A stretch of 15,162 nucleotides of DNA from Campylobacteraceae bacterium. GTDB lineage: Bacteria; Campylobacterota; Campylobacteria; Campylobacterales; Sulfurovaceae. The notes below the pieces were generated by a model, which was not told where the DNA came from, made no database searches, and worked only from the letters and a program-made list of their open reading frames with translations. This document shows positions 12,147-15,162 of this stretch, piece after piece. Positions within the stretch are counted from its first letter, which is position 1. Every line of letters starts with the position of its first letter. The DNA is taken from the NCBI GenBank assembly GCA_026986085.1, contig JALSPE010000045.1:1-15162 (forward strand). Direction: 5' to 3'. The position numbers and the translations under genes are program-made.

Positions 12147-13487
12147 TTACTCTCTAATTTCTATACCCTCTTTTAATATATGTATGGTTTTATACTTATC
12201 ATACTCTACGCTAGAGCCTTCAGTGATTTTTACAAACTTTCGTTTTGTGTAATCTACTTTGTAATTTCCCGGGTTTTGTGTGGTAAAATCTACACATAAT
12301 TTTGCCGCAGATTGTATTAGAGAGTCGGGTAGATTTTGTTTGTCGGTTCTAATGATTACATGCGAACCTGGAATATCTCGAGTGTGCATCCATATATCAT
12401 TGGCTTTTGCCTCTTTTAGAAGCTCGATATTCTCTTTTGAATTTCTGCCAACCATAACCTTATAGCCCTCTATCCAAAATAATTCTCCTACTCTTTGTTT
12501 CTCTTTTTTGGCTTTTGAACGAGCCTGTTTTGGAAGTAGAAGCTCTATCTCATAAGGGTTGTTGCTTTGTTTTATTGCTTCTTTTATATTTTGATAAAAG
12601 TTTAACTTCTCTTGCAGATTTTCTCTTTCTATCTTAACATTTTTGGCTCTATTTTTTGCCTTTTTTGCCAAGTTAAAAAAGTAGTCGCCTAATCTATTTT
12701 TTATAATATTTTTAGGCAACTTAATTTTTATCTCTTTACCTTCAAAATCGTAAACTTCTAATGTTTTATCATGAGGCTTAATTTTATGTAAATTTGCAAG
12801 AGTTATATTTGCAATATTAGAGAGTTTTTGTGCATCTAAACTCAGCTCTTCTTCATTGGGTAAGCTATTTAAATTTTTAGAGAGCTTATCTATCTTTTTA
12901 TCTAGCGTATTTATCTTTTGGCTCTTTAGAGATTTAATTAAATTAGAGTTTATTTTTTGATAGTTGCTATCTAGCAGGGCTTCTATGTTTTCTACCTCTC
13001 CACTAAATTTAGATTTAAAAGGAAGAAGTGGCTTTAATTCAACTCCTGGTTTTACAACACGATAACTTTTAGAAGAGTCAATATGGTGAAGGGCATCTAT
13101 AACTATGTAATTTTCATCAGTTAAAATAAGGTTTGTATATTTACCTGTTAGCTCGAAATGAGCTAATATTACAATATCTTTATATTGACTTTTTGGCTTT
13201 ACTTTAAAGATTATAACTTTGTCATCTTTTGGAGTTTTTATATCTAAAATATTTGAATTACTTAATAGTTGATGAAGCTGTTTATCAAAAGGTGCATTAA
13301 AGAAGCTACTCATTTTTTCAGAAGGAGCTCTAAAAATTATAGAGTTTCCTCTTGTTAAATCAAAAAATATAGAGCTGTTATCCCCAAAATTTAATTCTAT
13401 AGTATTGTTTTGAACCCGTCTTGCTTTTTTTATATAGTTATATTTTTTTAAATACTCTGCAACTGCTTTTATCTCAAATTGTTTCAT
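12147..13487 (-). CDS. rqcH: RqcH/NFACT family ribosome quality-control protein
   Basis: The protein has 446 residues, shorter than the roughly 570 of Firmicutes RqcH but close to the Helicobacter form. The NFACT-N part (about 1-165) includes LTGKYTNLILTDENYIVIDAL and YRVVKPG. A helix-rich, lysine-rich coiled-coil middle follows. The C-terminal NFACT-R domain (about 335-440) has RELF-like GELFWIEGYKVMVGRNSKEN and NDIWMHTRDIPGSHVII. RqcH binds stalled 50S-peptidyl-tRNA complexes and adds C-terminal alanine tails for degradation; older annotations call it fibronectin-binding. The position I align with the catalytic Asp-Arg motif reads Asp-Lys (KDDKVIIF), which is uncertain. No ribosome-binding site precedes the ATG, and a TATAAT ends 8 bases before it, suggesting a leaderless transcript. 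Confidence 0.88.
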   Translation of the reverse strand: MKQFEIKAVAEYLKKYNYIKKARRVQNNTIELNFGDNSSIFFDLTRGNSIIFRAPSEKMSSFFNAPFDKQLHQLLSNSNILDIKTPKDDKVIIFKVKPKSQYKDIVILAHFELTGKYTNLILTDENYIVIDALHHIDSSKSYRVVKPGVELKPLLPFKSKFSGEVENIEALLDSNYQKINSNLIKSLKSQKINTLDKKIDKLSKNLNSLPNEEELSLDAQKLSNIANITLANLHKIKPHDKTLEVYDFEGKEIKIKLPKNIIKNRLGDYFFNLAKKAKNRAKNVKIERENLQEKLNFYQNIKEAIKQSNNPYEIELLLPKQARSKAKKEKQRVGELFWIEGYKVMVGRNSKENIELLKEAKANDIWMHTRDIPGSHVIIRTDKQNLPDSLIQSAAKLCVDFTTQNPGNYKVDYTKRKFVKITEGSSVEYDKYKTIHILKEGIEIRE

Positions 13488-13494
13488 AAAAAAG

Positions 13495-13500
13495 ATTATA
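13495..13500 (-). promoter_or_regulatory. Promoter -10 immediately before rqcH
   Basis: On the minus strand AATTAGTTATAATCTTTTTT leads into the ATG at 13487. TATAAT ends 8 bases before the start codon, so initiation is expected at or one base before the A of ATG. The box lies in the 30-bp gap after the DUF2314-like gene. Confidence 0.55.
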
Positions 13501-13517
13501 ACTAATTAGTTATAAGT

Positions 13518-13997
13518 TTATGGCATAGTAGTCATATGCTCATCTATTCCCATATAAGCTTTTAATTTATCTTTCTCTTTTTGCGTTTTTAATTTATCTA
13601 TTTGATATTTTATTGTAAAAGCACCATAAAGTTTACCACCATCTTGAACCCACCAATCTTCTATCTCGTCCTCTTTTATTTTTACAATTTTATTTTTATA
13701 TTTGCTATATCCTTCTGGTAGTTCAAACTCTTTTATATAAAAATATTCACCCTCTTTTTTTAAAAAGATAAACCACAAATGCGTAGTCTCACTGTTATCA
13801 TCACTATTAATTTTGTGCTTTAACAGAAAATATGCTTTTTTATATTTAGGGTTACTATATGCTTTTAAAAAGTATGGTAGAGTCTTTTTGGCTTCTGTTA
13901 TATACTTTGTTAAATTTTTGCTATCAACTGGAAGAGTCTTTATTTTTGCTTCTGCTGAGGCAAATAACATTAAAATAGAAATTATTATATATTTCAT
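13518..13997 (-). CDS. Exported DUF2314-like protein
   Basis: With the start at 13997 the protein has 159 residues; AAGG six bases upstream supports this start over the in-frame ATG at 14024. It begins with a signal peptide (MKYIIISILMLFASAEA), so it is probably periplasmic. The mature part resembles DUF2314 proteins: an AKKTLPYFLKAYSNP segment, THLWFIFLKKEGEYFYIKEFELP, a basic KNKIVKIKEDEIEDWWVQDGG core and GAFTIKYQI. The IEDW motif is the most diagnostic. No enzymatic role is known to me. It lies 30 bp upstream of rqcH on the same strand, but rqcH has its own good -10, so co-transcription is optional. Confidence 0.72.
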   Translation of the reverse strand: MKYIIISILMLFASAEAKIKTLPVDSKNLTKYITEAKKTLPYFLKAYSNPKYKKAYFLLKHKINSDDNSETTHLWFIFLKKEGEYFYIKEFELPEGYSKYKNKIVKIKEDEIEDWWVQDGGKLYGAFTIKYQIDKLKTQKEKDKLKAYMGIDEHMTTMP

Positions 13998-14098
13998 AAA
14001 TAACCTTTTTAAAAATAGTATCATATTTTCTAAAAATTACTTTTTTTTATGCTAAATTGTTAGATTTTTTAACAACCTCCCTTTTATTAGAGTTTTGC

Positions 14099-14104
14099 TA
14101 TAAT
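14099..14104 (+). promoter_or_regulatory. Extended -10 promoter of leuC
   Basis: AGTTTTGCTATAATGCC contains TGC-TATAAT, an extended -10, ending 29 bases before the leuC ATG. Initiation near 14111 leaves a leader of about 23 bases with AAAGAGG as ribosome-binding site. No leader peptide or attenuator fits in that length. Confidence 0.7.
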
Positions 14105-14133
14105 GCCATAATTTTTTTTAAAGAGGTATCAAG

Positions 14134-15162
14134 ATGGGTTTAACCATTACAGAGAAGATTTTTAGTGACCACGCAGGGCGTGAGGTAAAGGCTGGAGAGA
14201 TTGTTAGAGTTCCTATAGATATGACAATTGGTAACGATATTACTACCCCAATTTCGATTAAAGCTTTTAAAGAGAGTGGAGCAAAAGAGTTGGCAAATCC
14301 AGATGCATTTGCTATTGTTATGGATCACTACATTCCAGCAAAAGATATCGCAAGTGCAAATCAGGCAAAAATTAGCCGCGACTTTGCTTATGAGCATAAC
14401 TTAAAACACTTTTTTGACGAGAAAGATATGGGAATAGAACATGCACTTTTACCACAAAAGGGGCTTGTAATCCCTGGTGATGTAATTATTGGTGCAGACT
14501 CTCACACCTGCACACACGGAGCTTTGGGAGCTTTTTCTACAGGTATGGGAAGCACAGATATATCTTTTGCAATAATAACAGGTGGCAACTGGTTTAAAGT
14601 GCCAGAATCTATTAAAGTAGAGCTAATTGGCAAACCAGGAGAGCATATTTATGGCAAGGATATTATATTAGAAGTTATTAGAATTTTAGGCGTAGATGGT
14701 GCATTGTATAAAGCTTTAGAGTTTACAGGCGAGGGGCTAAAACACTTAAATATGTCAGATAGATTTAGCATTTGTAACATGGCAATAGAAGCTGGGGCAA
14801 AGAGTGGAATTATTGCAGTAGATGAGATTACAAAAGAGTATTTAGAGCAAGTTGCAAAAGAGAATGGTGGTTTAAGAGCCAAGCCAAAAGAGTTCTATTC
14901 AGACGAAAATGCAACTTATAGTAAAACTATAACAATAGATTTAAGCACACTTTCGCCTGTAATCGCCTATCCATTTTTGCCAGAAAACGGCAAACCAATA
15001 GAGACAGCAGTAGCAGATGATATTAAGATAGACCAAGTAATGATAGGAAGCTGCACAAACGGAAGATTAGAAGATTTAGAGATTGCAGCAAAGATAGTAA
15101 AAGGCAAAAGAGTAGCAAGACACACAAGAATGATAGTAACCCCAGCAACTCAAAAAATATTC
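14134..15162 (+). CDS. leuC: 3-isopropylmalate dehydratase large subunit (3' end outside window)
   Basis: The first 343 codons are present and the frame is open to the last base; roughly 80 residues are expected to be missing. This aconitase-family enzyme with LeuD isomerises 2-isopropylmalate to 3-isopropylmalate in leucine synthesis. Visible motifs are GLTITEKIFSDHAG at the start, IVMDHYIPAKD, GADSHTCTHGALGAFSTGMGSTD (from 120) and the cluster ligand region GSCTNGR with Cys307. The remaining two cysteine ligands should lie beyond the window. AAAGAGG lies seven bases before the ATG. It reads divergently from the DUF2314-like gene. Confidence 0.96.
   Translation, partial: MGLTITEKIFSDHAGREVKAGEIVRVPIDMTIGNDITTPISIKAFKESGAKELANPDAFAIVMDHYIPAKDIASANQAKISRDFAYEHNLKHFFDEKDMGIEHALLPQKGLVIPGDVIIGADSHTCTHGALGAFSTGMGSTDISFAIITGGNWFKVPESIKVELIGKPGEHIYGKDIILEVIRILGVDGALYKALEFTGEGLKHLNMSDRFSICNMAIEAGAKSGIIAVDEITKEYLEQVAKENGGLRAKPKEFYSDENATYSKTITIDLSTLSPVIAYPFLPENGKPIETAVADDIKIDQVMIGSCTNGRLEDLEIAAKIVKGKRVARHTRMIVTPATQKIF

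Noticed and set aside
14140..14397. Open frame antisense to leuC (and another at 14649-14882)
   Set aside because: Both lie inside conserved leuC coding sequence; composition looks like reverse-frame translation.

Overview
The window looks like chromosomal DNA of a Campylobacterota (Epsilonproteobacteria) member, most like the free-living sulfur-oxidising genera (Sulfurimonas/Sulfurovum type). The reasons are the low G+C, T-rich spacing with good TATAAT boxes and no clear -35, the HP0268-family gene directly beside miaB as in Helicobacter pylori, a short NusA, and a TsdA-type dihaem cytochrome. Most of the window is core metabolism and information processing, split by two repeat-bearing intergenic regions and one mobile-element scar.

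Layout. 1-713: a RelB-like antitoxin and a RelE/ParE-like toxin frame, split by a 265-bp palindromic element (129-393) that is flanked by TA duplications. 714-1652 (-): dihaem cytochrome c of the TsdA type, with a promoter carrying 11-bp-phased direct repeats. 1653-1947: intergenic repeat copy 1, which also supplies a probable terminator. 1948-5672 (-): tight operon rpe-trpF-exonuclease-ycaO. 5673-6436: divergent promoters, a small membrane-anchored zinc-ribbon gene with no ATG/GTG/TTG start, then intergenic repeat copy 2 and associated direct repeats. 6437-8798 (-): HP0268-family gene, miaB and a tyrosine recombinase, overlapping or nearly so. 8956-11482 (+): nusA, tRNA-Arg(GCG), a receiver-like protein and gmk. 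11479-14024 (-): fatty-acid-hydroxylase family membrane protein, RqcH/NFACT protein and a DUF2314-like exported protein. 14134-15162 (+): leuC, running off the end.

The most informative signal is the 129-393 element. Removing it with one TA copy restores both an antitoxin ending in a normal stop and an overlapping ATG-started toxin frame. This marks it as a real insertion, of MITE type, with the TA-target signature of the IS630/Tc1-mariner superfamily. Its interior is not a simple palindrome: two adjacent stem-loops carry mutually complementary loops inside an outer 31-bp stem. A second, unrelated repeat family (copies near 1762-1927 and 6071-6401) shows a compensatory base-pair change between copies, which suggests a structure under selection. 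No CRISPR array, rRNA, phage module or complete insertion sequence is visible.
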